Shown: positions 35,053 to 47,053, counted from the stretch's first letter. The stretch: DNA of 64,000 nt from Isoetes taiwanensis (GCA_021234155.1 JAJEKV010000210.1:219501-283500); one strand, 5' to 3'. Made by a program: numbers and translations. Notes: generated by a model not told the origin, from the sequence alone.

Positions 35053-35199
35053 TATGAACTTTTAGTTCGGGTTTGTGGGTAATCTGTTTTATGACATTTA
35101 AGGAAGGACTTAAATGTAAAGCATCAACTTTTAGTTCGGGTTTGTGGGTAATCTGTTTTGTTTTATGACATTTAAGGAAGGACTTAAATGTAAAGCATC
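35053..35199. repeat. Private tandem duplication in A2
   Basis: AACTTTTAGTTCGGGTTTGT through TTAAATGTAAAGCATC occurs twice in a row (about 35057 and 35127). The other two A copies have it once. Confidence 0.8.
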
Positions 35200-36142
35200 G
35201 TATTTCTCTCTCTAACGTTTGTAATGGTGAGGAGGGTTTGCAGCAATCAGCAATCGTCCCTTCTCTCCCTTCCTCCTGGCCTGCTTGCTTGATGTCCTAA
35301 TGTTTACTTACGCAAACCTGGTTGCAACTGCCCAAATGAAACATGCTGCATTGCTCATGCATTGCTTATAGATGGCTAATTTGCAAACGCAAATGGATTA
35401 TAGTTGGCAATTTTTTCTACCATTGGAATTCATTGTTGAAGATTTACTTATGTTTTATTTGGAGCACAGATGCACAAGGATTATAGTATATTGAAGGCCA
35501 TGCTGCTTTCAAGAGAATTATGGAAAGGCATATGGTACAGGAACTATATGACCGATTTTCAACCAGTGAATATGGCAATTGCTCTATACTCATGGTGCTC
35601 TTATAATATAAAAGTATATGGCAAAGTTCTATCTAGTGAATATGGCAATTGCTCTATACTCGGGGTACTCTTTATATTATAAAAAGTATATGGCAAAGTT
35701 CTTTTAGATAGACTTGGTTGGGTAATGGATGCAATGATTCATGTGTTTTATGTTTTTCTCTTGTTTTGAGAAAGATATGTTTATAGAAAGAACAATTTGA
35801 TTTGCAGGAAAATAGAAAGGTGCTATCCAGAGTTAGAACACGGTATTTAACATCTGGACCACATTGTAATTTTCCTGCAAAAAGTGGATTCTAAAATAAG
35901 TGGACCTTCAGTACCAAGAGCAAGTTCTTACGTCCTGCAACACCTGTGAAATGGCTGCAAAATATGATAGTTCCTCTTCCTTCACTGTGACTATAGTGTC
36001 ACAGATAACATCACCACAGGACAAAGGTCTTGCTTGAGAGAGTTTTTTTTCCATTGGAAGTTTCGACATTTACACCTGAATGAGCAGAGCTGCGCATGTT
36101 GGAAACTTTAAACTTTATTCTCGATATGTCTAAAGCCAACTC

Positions 36143-37213
36143 TCAAACTGTAAATTGATTGATAGATGTGCTCACTAACAAAAGGTCTGAATCTGCTGAA
36201 GTTGTTCTATCAACAAATACAACTGTTAATATGACAATTCCAGCAGTTTTAGGGCCAACTGAAATAACTGATTTTGACCTCAGTGAATTTATCGAAAGCT
36301 TTGTTAGGCATGAAGATACACTGCCAAGGGAGCTTTGTTCTGCTTTATATAGAATTCACTCCTTGTTGCAAGACTTAAGATATCCATGGTACACCACAAA
36401 CTACTTAAGCACTAGGGAGAATCATTGAACACCGGACCTCTTCCACACCCCATTTCACTAAGTCTTTGGACATTTAAAAGTAGCATGTATGCTTCATAAA
36501 TGAGGCATGAATGACATTTTTAGTCACCAACTCCCTATAACATATGATTAAGAGGGTATTGCCATTTTTTAGTCACCAACTCCTATAATATATGAATAGC
36601 GAGGGGATATTGTTCTACCTCGTGGAAATCTTTGGACACTTTAAAGGTAGCATATTTGCTTGGTTATATAACTGAATTTCCTACTTTGTTTAGTATCCAT
36701 TTGTATCGCTCTTCTTATTTTCGTGAATGACTAACAATAGCCGGATGTTGCTTCTTATTTTCGAGAGAGAAAAGTATCTAAACCTAACAACAAATGATAT
36801 GTGCCTTCCAATTTTCGAGGAGAAGGGGTTATCTACCAAATCTAACAAGATGCTTAAACAATGTTTACGATATGCAGTGTAGAAGCTAAATTATAAAGAG
36901 AAAACAAAGGAAATAACACCGCCCCGAGGGCACTCAAACATACCTCTCAAAACAGAGTTACAAATGGCAACGAAAGATACCTTAAATATAAGTGCTTGCT
37001 GGGCTTTCGGAAAAATGCGAGATCACGGCTATTTTGTGTTACCGGAAAATGATCGACCACTTCAACAAGTAGATCGCACCACTGCATCATCCACGCCGTG
37101 CCGAATAGCGGCTTCGCGGCCAGATGTTACCTGCCCTAACCAAGGCTCGGTTTATTTGCCCTAAACCTGTGTTACGGTGCCACGTGCACGTAGATATTAG
37201 AGATGTTTGATCA
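36143..37213. repeat. Repeat block E, copy 1
   Basis: It follows A2 and matches E2 (57573-58607). It starts GTAAATTGATTGATAGATG and is cut at 37213 by a Helitron. The first 270 bp contain a frame that is kept open in both copies. The last 500 bp show an unusual pattern of differences from E2 in which CAG or CTG in one copy appears as CG, CGG or CGAG in the other. Confidence 0.85.
36159..36428 (+). CDS. Conserved short frame, unknown protein (copy 1)
   Basis: 89 codons from ATG 36159. The frame is also open upstream of the ATG for a few codons, so it may be an exon rather than a complete gene. Visible pieces are [33 protein letters not shown] and [20 protein letters not shown]. The E2 copy (57585-57854) is open over the same length and differs at about four bases, three of them changing residues. 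The flanking sequence has many more indels. The LP-EL---L--I--L pattern faintly recalls the N-terminal helix of ING proteins, but this is too weak to name it. Confidence 0.4.
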   Translation: MIDVLTNKRSESAEVVLSTNTTVNMTIPAVLGPTEITDFDLSEFIESFVRHEDTLPRELCSALYRIHSLLQDLRYPWYTTNYLSTRENH

Positions 37214-38734
37214 TCTTATATTATAATGTTATTGTGTAAGTGTTGGACCCAGCCCTAGATCCAACGGCTTAGATCTAGGGCTGCAGATCGAACGGCCGTG
37301 GCAGAAAAAAGCACTTCCTTCACTCCAATCCATCACCATAGGCTACGGCTACCCTAGCTACGACTACTCTAGCTACGGCTACGGCAATGGTGCAATCAGG
37401 AGCCGGAATGGAAAAGATAGCTAGGTATGGCAATGATGCAAAGGAAAGTTCGCGAGCGAAGGGAAGCAAATAGCCGGATTGCTATGGTTTGGTTTGGTTT
37501 TAGAGTCTTCAGTGGAACAAATAGCATACAGATTGATGGAAGCGGAGCCATTTGAGCCTTTCTTCATAGCCATAGCCGTGTGAGGAAGTCGAAGATCGAG
37601 AATCTGAGTTGTAGAAGGAGGCAGCCCATGTTTCGAAACCAATTGAAGAAAGCGGTGAGTTTTAGAGTATAGTTCTGATTAAAAGTTGTTTTAGAGTTTA
37701 GTTCACGGTTTTAAAGAGATGGTTAATCTTGTCAAGTGCGAGAAAGAAAGCTGTGCATCCTCCTAGAAGGAAACGGACCTCAAAGGCAAATTGAAAAATA
37801 ACAATCCTTGGTGCAATGGTATAAGTCTGCGTGACACTGAAACTGGTAATGTAACTGGTAATGTTCGTGGCAAGAATGCAGTGTCCATACATGCATGTTT
37901 GCATATCTCAACGCTTAACAGGCTTGGTCACCTTTGCTCTAGCGATGAGTTCACGACCTATGCCCATGCCCTACATTGCCTAAAGCGGCTTATTCATTTG
38001 TTGTTCAACAAGATTATCTTTGTAGGGAGCTTGCCGTTTGCAAAACACGGTGGAGCTTGGAGCTCAAATGACATGAAGTGTTCAGCCAAAGATATAAAAA
38101 GAAAAAGCTTTGGAAGGAAAAGATATAGTCATCTTACTCTTTTGTGCGAATGATGCGTAGAGCGGGACTTTTGGATAAAGGATGAGATAATAACTCTAGC
38201 ATTAAGAGGTGTATTTGGAAGCCCTACAATTTACGCTATATGTATTCATTACGCACCACAAAAGGTAAGGCTTTGTATCCAACTTATTGCACCGATTGTT
38301 TTTCCTTCTTATAGAAGGTAGTTTTTAGTTTTAGTCTACATGTTGGATAAGGATGAAGGCCCGAGAAATGCGTGGACTACGAAGTTAAATCATCAAGCGC
38401 CCATATGCACTAAGCGCCCATATGCACTAAGTCATAATTCCAAAGGTAATTTCGCTTTCTAGATTTAAGTTGGTTTGATCATTTCAGTTTCTAGACCATT
38501 ACGATTATCTATAAGTTGCTTTGATCATTGGCTTCTCTATTCCTACAGCAAATAGTAGAAGAATAATTGATGGCCCTCAGAGGCTTTAGAGATAAAGGAA
38601 GATACTGATAGAAAGTGGATTGTATTGATATCTCAAATGCAAAAGGAACTCCAACTTAGCTGTTTTGTTATGGTATTTGGAACCAATATATTGAATTTCT
38701 CACAAGTAAATATGAAGATCAAGAGTTCTTGAAT

Positions 38735-39060
38735 CCATCACTCCTATGATCTTGCAAGTTTCAACTTTGTTGATCCTGCTAAAAGAAACACCGCAATGTT
38801 AACTAATACTGGATGGACTGCAATGAGATGGAAAGTTGATAATCCAGGTTCGAGTAATATTTTTTTACAGTTTTGATCCTAAGGGCATAGTATTTATGAT
38901 GTGGGTATGTATCATTGTGATGCAGGTCTTTGGCTTATGCATTACCACTTTGATGTCCATGTGAGTTGGGGAATGGGGACTGTCTTTATTGTTGGGATGC
39001 AGATAAGACCTTCCAGGTCCTTCTACAGATTTGTCCACCTGTTGACTAAAAGATTAACCA
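38735..39060 (+). pseudogene. Captured laccase (multicopper oxidase) C-terminal fragment
   Basis: Two exons of a plant laccase lie within the Helitron. Exon one gives FNFVDPAKRNTAMLTNTGWT, then AMRWKVDNPG. A 78-bp intron (38848-38925, GT...AG) follows. Exon two gives LWLMHYHFDVHVSWGMGTVF and IV, then in another frame KTFQVLLQICPPVD, close to the usual laccase end. Intact laccases have HCH in this last copper motif, where Cys binds the type-1 copper. Here it is HYH (TGC to TAC), so electron entry would be lost. The kept intron means capture from genomic DNA, as is usual for Helitrons. Confidence 0.8.
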
Positions 39061-39173
39061 GTAATGTGCCAACTCAACATTGTTCACTTTGTATTTCATA
39101 GCCTATTCTGGTCATTATCAATATAATGCTTCGCTCTCTTTGCTATTAATATTTGTGCTTCTGTTTATCAAAT

Positions 39174-39187
39174 TGATATCAGAGCCA
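39174..39187 (+). other. Possible LTR primer-binding site
   Basis: TGATATCAGAGCC differs by one base from the tRNA-iMet-complementary TGGTATCAGAGCC used by many plant LTR elements, and an upstream TCA could be an LTR end. No gag/pol or second LTR was found inside the Helitron, so this may be chance or a small relic. Confidence 0.25.
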
Positions 39188-40349
39188 CAGCTATCAATTC
39201 GGTACCAAAGGAAGGGAACCACCAAACATCAGGTCTTAACATCAGACAAACAACACTACAAATAATCAAGTGCATCTGAACATCAGGTGGTTGTTACTGA
39301 ACACTAAAAAATAATTGTTTGTCCACTGTCAAAAACATGCTAGAGATGCAAATTTAGGAGAAAGCATTATCCACCTTTTCAATTGCAAATTCAGGTCCGA
39401 TGTCTTAGAGAAAGCATCCACCATATAAAAAAATCTGGTACCAGAGAAATTGATGATAATCAATTCAAATTACAACCTATGTTTGGTAAGGCCTTCGCAT
39501 GTGCCCCAACGCATCTTGGTAGGATATTGCATGAGTTCGTTTTACTTGCCTTATAAGTCTTGATGTAGTATTTTCAATACATTGTAATGATCTGGTGAAT
39601 ATAAGAATTAAATTATATAATTTTATTGGGGAAGCATTTTCAATACATTGTAATGATCTGGTGAATATAAGAATTCAACTATATAATTTTATTGTGGAAC
39701 TTTTATCTGTTATAAACAAGTTTAATTGAAGCTTTTCCATCAAGTCCCAAATTTAGTAGGGAGATAGACGAAAACTTGCCCAGAAAATGGCCTCAATGAC
39801 TGTATAAAATGCAAGGGGAATGATCAATTTATTTTAATTAGGAGAAATTGTGTGCTCGATAAAATTTTCCTTGATATAATGACTACCTAAAACATCTTAA
39901 CGCGAAGGTTGATAGTGCTTTAAACCCATCGAAAATAGGACCTCTTCCATGCACTATTGCTACATAAGCTTTTAATTATCATATATTAACAACTACGTCA
40001 ACCACCTTCTAGCGTAAAAACTACCTTCACCTCGGCAATTCAATTCAATTTTTATAGTCCAATAACGCTCAATAACGCCAAGAATAAACATGTATAATAA
40101 GCAATAACATGCCCAATACCACCAAGAAGTAAATCCCCTTCTACATAATGTTCCAATAGCAGGTATTTGAATATTTGCAAGCTCCAAATCATGCCCAGCA
40201 ACGCGACTATTATAATAAAAATTTACAGAAGTTGGATTATACTGCAAACTTTTCTAATTGCGGCCAAAATATTTACAGGCTGAACTTATGCCCAGCAACG
40301 CTGGGCACCATTACTAGTTATTATATTATTATCTAAACATACATTTAAT

Positions 40350-40510
40350 TTTTGGGTTGCCCCTAGGGATGTTTATGTGGGCTTTTGGCATATCCTAGGT
40401 ATATCCTAGAATATCCCTAGGATATGCTGGTGACTGTTCAAAACCTGATGTTGAAGGTAAACTGGCGGTCGCCAGTGTTCTTGGGCGGGCAGTGTGGAAA
40501 CTGGATAACC
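40350..40510. repeat. Dispersed diverged repeat, copy 2
   Basis: Related to 17755-17930. It starts TTGCCCCTAGGGATG, carries two TATCCTAG-type words, and ends at AACCGGC. It sits just past the host flank (TTATTATCTAAACATACAT) of the Helitron and marks the left part of a roughly 4-kb insertion between blocks E1 and D2. Confidence 0.4.
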
Positions 40511-40841
40511 GGCACTGCCATAGCTAGATAGCTAGATGCAAGAGCGGTCTTCACCGAAGAGGCCTCCGATTTCGAATGCGTTGTTCTTGTCGAGCCGATT
40601 TCTGAGCTAACAATGTCAATTTGATAAAAGAGCTCAGTCTTTATACAAATTTCGAAGAGCCTTCCAGCCGTATCAGGAACAACAATCTTAGGGGAGCATG
40701 GGAAAAATGGGGCAACATCTCTTCCGGATTTTCAACAGCGATTGGGAAAGCAATCCCCTGACCTTATTCAATGGCATCCACGGTACTGCCCTTTCTTGAG
40801 TTTACTGCTGTTCTATATTATGCTGAGTTTTGTTGTTCTAA

Positions 40842-42490
40842 ATGTTTAGAGGTGTAGCTGCTCGGGCTCTTCATTTGTCACGCGGTATGGAAAAACCTAG
40901 CGGAAGAGTTACATACACTATAGTTTTGGAAGGATGGTGCAGGTTTAGCTTGCAAGATATGAATGCAAGGGGGTCATATAATGTTGCCCGTGTTGCACAG
41001 CTTGACATGACAAAAGCAGGTCATCTTTCAATATTGGAACTGTGCTTTGCTACAACTATTCATATAATGGTTTGCTAGTTATTATGTTGCCTACAAGATG
41101 ATCCCTGCATTTTTGTTATATCCCAGAGATGGAGCAGGCTAAAATACAGGCCCTTGGTCGTCAGTTTAAAATCCTAGCAAAGCGAAGTTGGTTTGATTGC
41201 TTGAACAGTGCATGGGATGCCACATGATTGTCTTGAATTTGTAGCAACAAGTAATTATGAGGATATTGAATATGCACAAAAATTTCATTATCATGATATA
41301 TCAATAGCCTTACCATCTATCCATGTACACCTTATACGTTTTCCAAGTCACCAATTTAGAGAATAGATGAGTTAAGGCCGTCATTTTAAGGGTCAAGACA
41401 GAATGCATGATTAGTTCGGAAAGTTGCAGATGATGTCATGGAACAACATGCCAATGGAAATGACTGGCACACAAAATAATGTTGTATAGGTGGTTGTTGA
41501 TGTTTCCTGATAATGGCCCTTCTCTTTCAGAGACAGAATTCTGTGGGGCGGACCAAGGTTTTACTAGAAACAACTCCTGCCTACAGGCTAGCAGATATAT
41601 TTGTGGCTAGTTTTGAAGGGAGTTTTGAGGACCGCCTTGCCATGCTAGATGTTGTAGATCTTAAGCAGCGGATGACAAAGGCAAATGAAGTCATTACTCG
41701 CCATCTTCAGGTATGTTCAACTGTCAATGTAGCTTGAAGTAAATTAGCTATTTTCTATGTCTGACAATAAAAGGATGTCATTTGGCTTTGGTTATGTGTT
41801 ACTGTGAACTTTTATTGGGCTGAAGGCTGTACGCTAGATTTCTTTGTTTTGCTATGCTATTACGTTTTAATCGTGGTTAGGACTTTTTAGCTTAAAATAT
41901 TTGTATGAATCAGACTATTCGTGTGGCTGAGAAAATATCGCAGAAGGTTGAAGGGCAACTTTCAAAATCTCAAAAGGAGTTTTGCTTTCGTCAATGTGTA
42001 ACCGCCTTTGGATGTTGTTTCAATTTGTAGTTACAATGGAGGCACTAGTTATCATTCTTGATCAACCAAGAAGTGCACTTCTTGGTGTGCAGATGAAAGC
42101 TATTAAAGAAGAGTTAGGTGATAATGAAGATGATGATGATGATGTTGCTGCATTCAAAAGAAAAATGCAAAGTGCAGGCATGCCAGCAAATGTTTGGAAA
42201 CACGCACAAAGAGAGCTTCGGTGAGATTGGTTAGACAAGTAACTGTGGTTCTGGTATGTAGACACTAACTAAAATGTTGCGAGGAGATGCGGAAAATGCA
42301 ACCTCAACAAGGGATATGGAAGCTCTAGAACATAGATAGAGGTTCTCGCTGATTTACCATGGCAAGTAAGCAAATTGAGGAGCATAAGCTTGACCTGGCT
42401 CTTTGCAAAGGAGAGGTTTGATAGTGAACGATATGGTCTTGGAAAAGTCAAAAAGGATTATTGAGTACTTGGCTGCATGCGGAAGGTAGC
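40842..42490 (+). pseudogene. LON2: Peroxisomal Lon protease homologue (LON2-type), truncated pseudogene
   Basis: A decayed copy of the N-terminal part of a plant LON2 gene with introns kept. Exons: 40845-41019 (RGVAARALHLSRGMEKPSGR, ending LDMTKA), 41127-41195 (EMEQAKIQALGRQFK), 41531-41710 (VGRTKVLLETTPAYRLADIF, then DLKQRMTKANEVITRHLQ), 41914-41997 (IRVAEKISQKVEGQLSKSQK), 42093-42220 (MKAIKEELGDNEDDDDD, then MQSAGMPANVWKHAQREL), then frameshifted 42270-42485 (MRKMQPQQ, EVLADLPW, IEEHKLDLALCK, RYGLGKVK, RIIEYLA). GT-AG borders still fit at 41020-41126, 41711-41913 and 41998-42092. LON2 is an ATP-dependent peroxisomal matrix protease. The substrate-binding N-domain is represented, but the AAA+ and Ser/Lys protease domains are absent, and at least three frameshifts and a stop occur. 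Confidence 0.9.
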
Positions 42491-43000
42491 TTCGGGGAGC
42501 TTTTGCTATGCTTACAAAGAGAAGAAATGCAATGCATTTGATTGTTTTACTGAGAAGTACCTTAGTAGGTTTTCAAAATGAGCGGCCAGATAACAATTAC
42601 TAGGGCTAGGATGGTCAATTGATTTTGCATTTAATATCTGTGTCTTAACAATTACAAAATTCGAGTTCCTATGTTTCATCGTGGAAGTGGACTACAGTAC
42701 ATGCATCAAATGCATCAAACCCCTGAACCATCTAAAATTGCCAATGACCAAATAAGACAGACTTTGATAGCAGAGGCTTGAAATAAATTTCCTGCTACTT
42801 CCCATTTGGTTTTCCGGCCCATCGGAGATCCCCAAGGGATTCTCAATGTCTGCATTCCTCCTGCTGGAAAATTTCTTGATAAAATTAATTTGCCTTTCAA
42901 GGTTATGAGAGCGAAATGGTGGATGATATTCCCCCTTTTCAGCTCCGGTTGAAGCAGGAAGTAATTTTGGATTTGAAGAAGATAAGGATTTGGCTATGGA
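42491..43000 (+). other. No clear gene; weak C2-domain-like frame
   Basis: After the LON2 homology ends, one frame around 42800-42870 reads FRPIGDPQGILNVCIPPAG, faintly like the YQVRRPSGKPQGVLNVSV stretch of SRC2/BAP-type C2 proteins. It is too short to call. Downstream frames contain SPSPKKSRVSF-like text without recognisable domains. Confidence 0.2.
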
Positions 43001-44411
43001 GAAAGATCATTTTACTCCAGGGAAATCGCCAAGCCCAAAAAAATCCCGTGTTTCTTTTCATAATTTAAGCCTAAGCAAAAAATCCCTTGTTTCTGATCAT
43101 CGTTTAAGCCCACATAGATCCACAAATCTACGTTGATTTTGTTCCTTCGTTTCTAGCCCCAAATGCTATGTATATAATGACCAAATGCTCTCTCTATTTT
43201 TGCCCTCTCTATTTTTGCCCTTGCTTGAACATTAAAAGCCCAAAGGATCGATCATTTAGCTCTGGGTATGGCGAGGTTAATCTTCCTTCACAGCTACTTA
43301 TTTGAACATCGTTGCTTCCTCGCAACCAAGGGTTCTTTTTTTGAAAAAGAAAGTCAGAGTTCAGAGAAATTTCATGGGCCAAAGTTGTTGTATCAAAAAT
43401 CATTAGTGAAGAAATCCATGCCTGTGGTGTTTGTGTCTTTCTGTTTTGTGTTGAAGCTCTGGTTCTGTGTCTCTGAGCCAAAGATCAGACCCGCTTCTCA
43501 GCTTCTCAAAGCTGTTTGCCCAGAGCCCTGTGTTTCTTAAAACCTGCCGTCGCTCACCATCCCCGCCGTTGTAGGATCAAGAGAGAAGGGGAGGAAAGAC
43601 GCATCCTAGGAAGGCCGGTGGAACGCCATAGCTAGAACCTCATGGCAATAGCAGAAAAGCCAACATTCTTCTATTCCTTTGATTTATGCAATAGGTTTCA
43701 AGGGGGTTTCGTCCGCCATAGTCTAGCTAATACTGCATAAAAAAAACTCTGATTTCCTATTGCATTCTTGCCGTCACATGTGTTAATGCATTAAAGGCTG
43801 CATAGTAAAATAAATGCACCATTCTAATTTACTGAAGAATAGTTTTAAAATCAAAATCACGTAATCTCATATTTTAATCCACTGAAAGACAATTCTAAAG
43901 CAGCCTCCTAACACTTGTGGATAGATCATGAAATAAATGTTAATGCCTAATTTTGACTCTTCAATAGAAAAGCTAGAATCTGTGATGTTGAAAAGCTCAT
44001 GTTGATTATGAGTTTTCGAGTCATATTTTATATCTGAATTTCACAACGCAATGGTGATACTAATAAACAGAATATGATTGAAATAAGATCAGAATAACAA
44101 TATAACTTCTCTCAATGTCTTTCAAGTGGAACATCACCCAAAAGATTGTTTATTGTATGTTGTGACTCGTTCAACGATGCTATAGATGAACACCTACAAT
44201 TTAAAATATTGTGAATACTGGGAAGTGTTGTGATTGTGTCTGCATGCACAATTCAATCAAGGGGCACTTGTGGACAGGCTTGTACATGAATGTAGGAGAC
44301 CTACAAACTGATTGTAGGAACATGGTAGGGGTCTACTTTAATTTAAATATAGATTGTGAAAACATGACGTCACAGTTTGGTTTAGGCCACTTCACGCTCA
44401 AAAAACCGGAG
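43001..44411. other. Unique stretch without a recognisable gene
   Basis: This lies between the LON2 relic and block D2. There is a small AT-rich region (43730-44170) and no domain. The direct repeats CCCTCTCTATTTTTG (43191-43218) and two AAGCCCA...AAAATCCC motifs are minor. Confidence 0.35.
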
Positions 44412-47053
44412 GGTAACCCTCCGTGCGCAGCACCTTGTTCAGTTTTATTTTTGTCGCATCTAATTTTCAATCCCCGCCAATTTTTTTGTGCCAGTTTCTT
44501 CTCGCTCTCATAACTTCACGTATCAAATTGTTTGACCGTTGTCGCAAATTGTTCTTATCAGGTAAGCTTGCTCCAAATTCCACTAGACTGGGGCCTTATA
44601 CTTGCTGGATCGATGTAGCAGGACAGCTTCAGTATTAAGTACCAGTTGCTTTATTCGGCCTAGAGGGAGAGGGACCATGGCAAAGGAAAAAGATGTGATT
44701 ATAAGCAAGAGATGGAGCAGTACATGCCTCATTTCTGGCAGATAGTCACGAAGATAATTCCAAGCACTGCATGTTAGCATTACCTTTCAGTTATGAAAAA
44801 CAGATGCAGATGCCTAATTCCAAGAAGTGGAATTTGCGGAGCACGAAACTAGGTAACCTTTGGAAGCCAAGCTGCACTGCAGGGGAATTAGTTGAATGTC
44901 AGTGATATTGCTGAGGCTATGCTGATTTTGTGTTCTGATTATTCTGCATACATAAGGAGCTTACAAAGACTTGGGCGAGTTCGAAAGCACATCAAAATCG
45001 GTCATGGACGAGATCAATTCTCTGAGAGGAATTAGCTCTTATCTCCGTATATGTTGGGTCGGGGGGCTAGTTTGGCTTATCCCCCTTCCCCCACCTCCAC
45101 CCCCAACAACCGGATGAAGTATCCGGCCCTTGCCCCGGCGAAACAAACGCCCCCCCCCCTCCCTTCGAGGAATCCCTTCCCCCATCCACCCCAACCCCCC
45201 TCTTTTGAGGAATTCGGCCCTCCTGGCCCCGTTTTGTATAGTGAAAATACACCAACCGTTTTCCTATGCGAAGCGTCGGTTTTCCGGCGGCCAGCGAAGC
45301 ACTACGGGGCGGATTCGTCAAAATGGGGGTGGGGAGGAGGGGGGATCGATAATTCAGCCCTCCGGATCCGGTTTGAATTGTCACATGAGCGAGAATACCT
45401 TTGGGAAACCGATTTCTAAGATTATAACCGAGATAAAATGAAGTTCCAGAAATCTCTCATGCTTTTGAAAGCATTGAACCACTTTCTGTATGAAACTAGC
45501 GTACCTGTAAAAAAATACCCAAACGGAGTAAAAAAAATTGCAAAAAAAACAAACAAGGTAGGCAAACACTGCTCTGACATTTGGGCTTTGCCCTGTGCAA
45601 AAATGGCGATGTCTGGAACTGGCTACAACGATGGCCATGGTAGGGTAGTAAAAAAAATGGGGCTGGCGAAAATATGGAACTGGCCAAGGATAGTCTGCTG
45701 CCGAATATACGCTCTGGCAGGCAATGCATTTACTTCATTTCCCTGTTCTTGAAATCCCCAAATCCACCATCATAAATGCATTCCTTTTCATGACCAATAT
45801 GCCCAACTTTGGCTCATGTTGTCAAATTCTGTCATCATTCCTTCGTCCTTCTAGATGCCTCTATGTATAGAGAGTCAACATATATGGGCATCAATGATTA
45901 AAATAGATGATATGATGTCTAAATGTGCCCATAATAAGATGGCTTTATTTGGTGTAGACATCACCAAATCTAAAGAAAAGCAAGTAGTAAATTGGAACAC
46001 TGAAATTTGACCCCCAAACTTATGCATCTAGGATGCTTATCAAAATAAAGTAGGTTAAGCATATTCAATTCATTGAAACCAATGTCAGCTAGCAATCCAA
46101 AGAGGTCGAAAGAGAACACAATCTAGTTAGGTAATGATAACATCTTGAGATATCTTCTAAACCATTCAGATCGTAATAATATCTAAATATCTTTGCCAAG
46201 GTATGCAGTTGCAAGTCTACAATAGTAAGTAAGAATTACAAATAACAATATATAGGCACATCATGGCAACAACATCAAGCACAAAATTTGTATTATCTTG
46301 CATGTCGCTAGGAATAAAGATAGCTTTGTAAAGATATGCAAAATCTAGAAAGAGCATTCTTTTACATGTCTAGCATTAAAAACTGTAGCATGATTGAAAC
46401 CTTTACGCAATAGATAACCAGTTTCTAGTTAGTAGATAGCACAATAAATGGATAGTTGCATCATGATGGCAAGGGCGCATCATGTAATACATTATTAGAA
46501 GCATTATAGCAATAATATCGCAATGTGTATAGTGAAAACTTCATCTTCAATCAATTTTTGCAACATCTAGTCATATAAGTTGTTACTCCAGGGCACATAT
46601 GATACGCCTAAAACTTGGTTCTTCCATCTCTGTTGTTGCACAGATCTCCGAAGAGTAACTTAGCATATGTGCTCATCGCCATGTTTGAGATCGCGTACCT
46701 TGAAGCTACTTCAGAATCAAGTAGCACATGACATGCATTTTCTATCATCCATTTTCAAACGTCATCTTTTGTTGTTCTTTATAGCTGAATCAAGTAATCA
46801 TATGAAGCTGCCATAATGTTACCTGGATAAATACTATAAGGAATACAATGTTGTTGTAAGTCCAAACCAATCTAAAACTTGTAAGCAAATCAAATTGCAA
46901 GCTACTCTCTAATGCATGAATAAGTAGGGAATACAACTGCCCATCTATTGTGAATATTATAGCTTTGTGCGTTCATCCATCAAGTCAACAGCATGGTTAT
47001 TGGACTTACAAATGATTTCTTCAACATATTAACCTGATACAATAGTAGCACAT
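44412..47053. repeat. Repeat block D, copy 2
   Basis: It shares 44412-44630 with D1 and, from 44446, its whole length with D3 (59367-61981). It includes the GC-rich foldback element (45056-45369). The last 540 bp (46500-47040) are about 98% identical to 61437-61977. On the minus strand this part has a frame reading LLDSEVASRYAISNMAMSTY and LLFGDLCNNRDGR, which looks protein-like but is unassigned. Confidence 0.9.
45056..45369. repeat. GC-rich foldback element with C-run and G-run arms, copy 1
   Basis: The left arm is C-rich (several runs of 4-10 C) and the right arm G-rich, unlike the AT-rich surroundings. The arms pair imperfectly: TTTTGAGGAATTCGGCCC on the left and the reverse complement of GGGGCGGATTCGTCAAAA on the right. 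The loop holds ATAGTGAAAATACACCAACC and TTTTCCTATGCG, nearly unchanged in the D3 copy. The G/C runs could form G-quadruplex or i-motif structures. It resembles a MITE or foldback element; no transposase is present. Confidence 0.6.

Larger units (their letters stand above)
33531..36142. repeat. Repeat block A, copy 2
   Basis: The middle copy of block A. It carries the hairpin (34401-34595), the tRNA-like stretch (33945-34015) and the 68-bp internal duplication. Differences from the other copies include a private tandem duplication of about 73 bp at 35053-35199 and small deletions. Confidence 0.9.
37214..40317 (+). mobile_element. Helitron, about 3.1 kb, with captured laccase fragment
   Basis: The 5' end is TCTTATATTATAATGTTATT at 37214, preceded by host A. 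The 3' end has hairpin GCCCAGCAACGCTGGGC (40290-40306), then 11 nt and CTAG (40314-40317), followed by host T. The paralogous E2/D3 junction reads GATCATTATTAT across this point, which places both ends exactly between A and T with no target duplication. No Rep/helicase coding sequence was recognised, so it is non-autonomous. It carries a laccase exon-intron-exon piece (38735-39060) and a possible retrotransposon primer-binding site at 39174. A partial second hairpin-like GCCCAGCAACGCGAC occurs at about 40194. Confidence 0.85.

Noticed and set aside
36159-36428. Assignment of the E-block frame to ING proteins
   Set aside because: Only a short helical pattern matches; no PHD finger or other ING hallmark is nearby. 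Left as unknown.
39174-39187. A complete LTR retrotransposon inside the Helitron
   Set aside because: Only a primer-binding-site-like word is present; no second LTR, gag or pol.
45051-45441. Several overlapping 100-120-codon frames
   Set aside because: They lie in the GC-rich foldback element, where stop codons are rare because of composition. The Pro- and Gly-runs are homopolymer translations.
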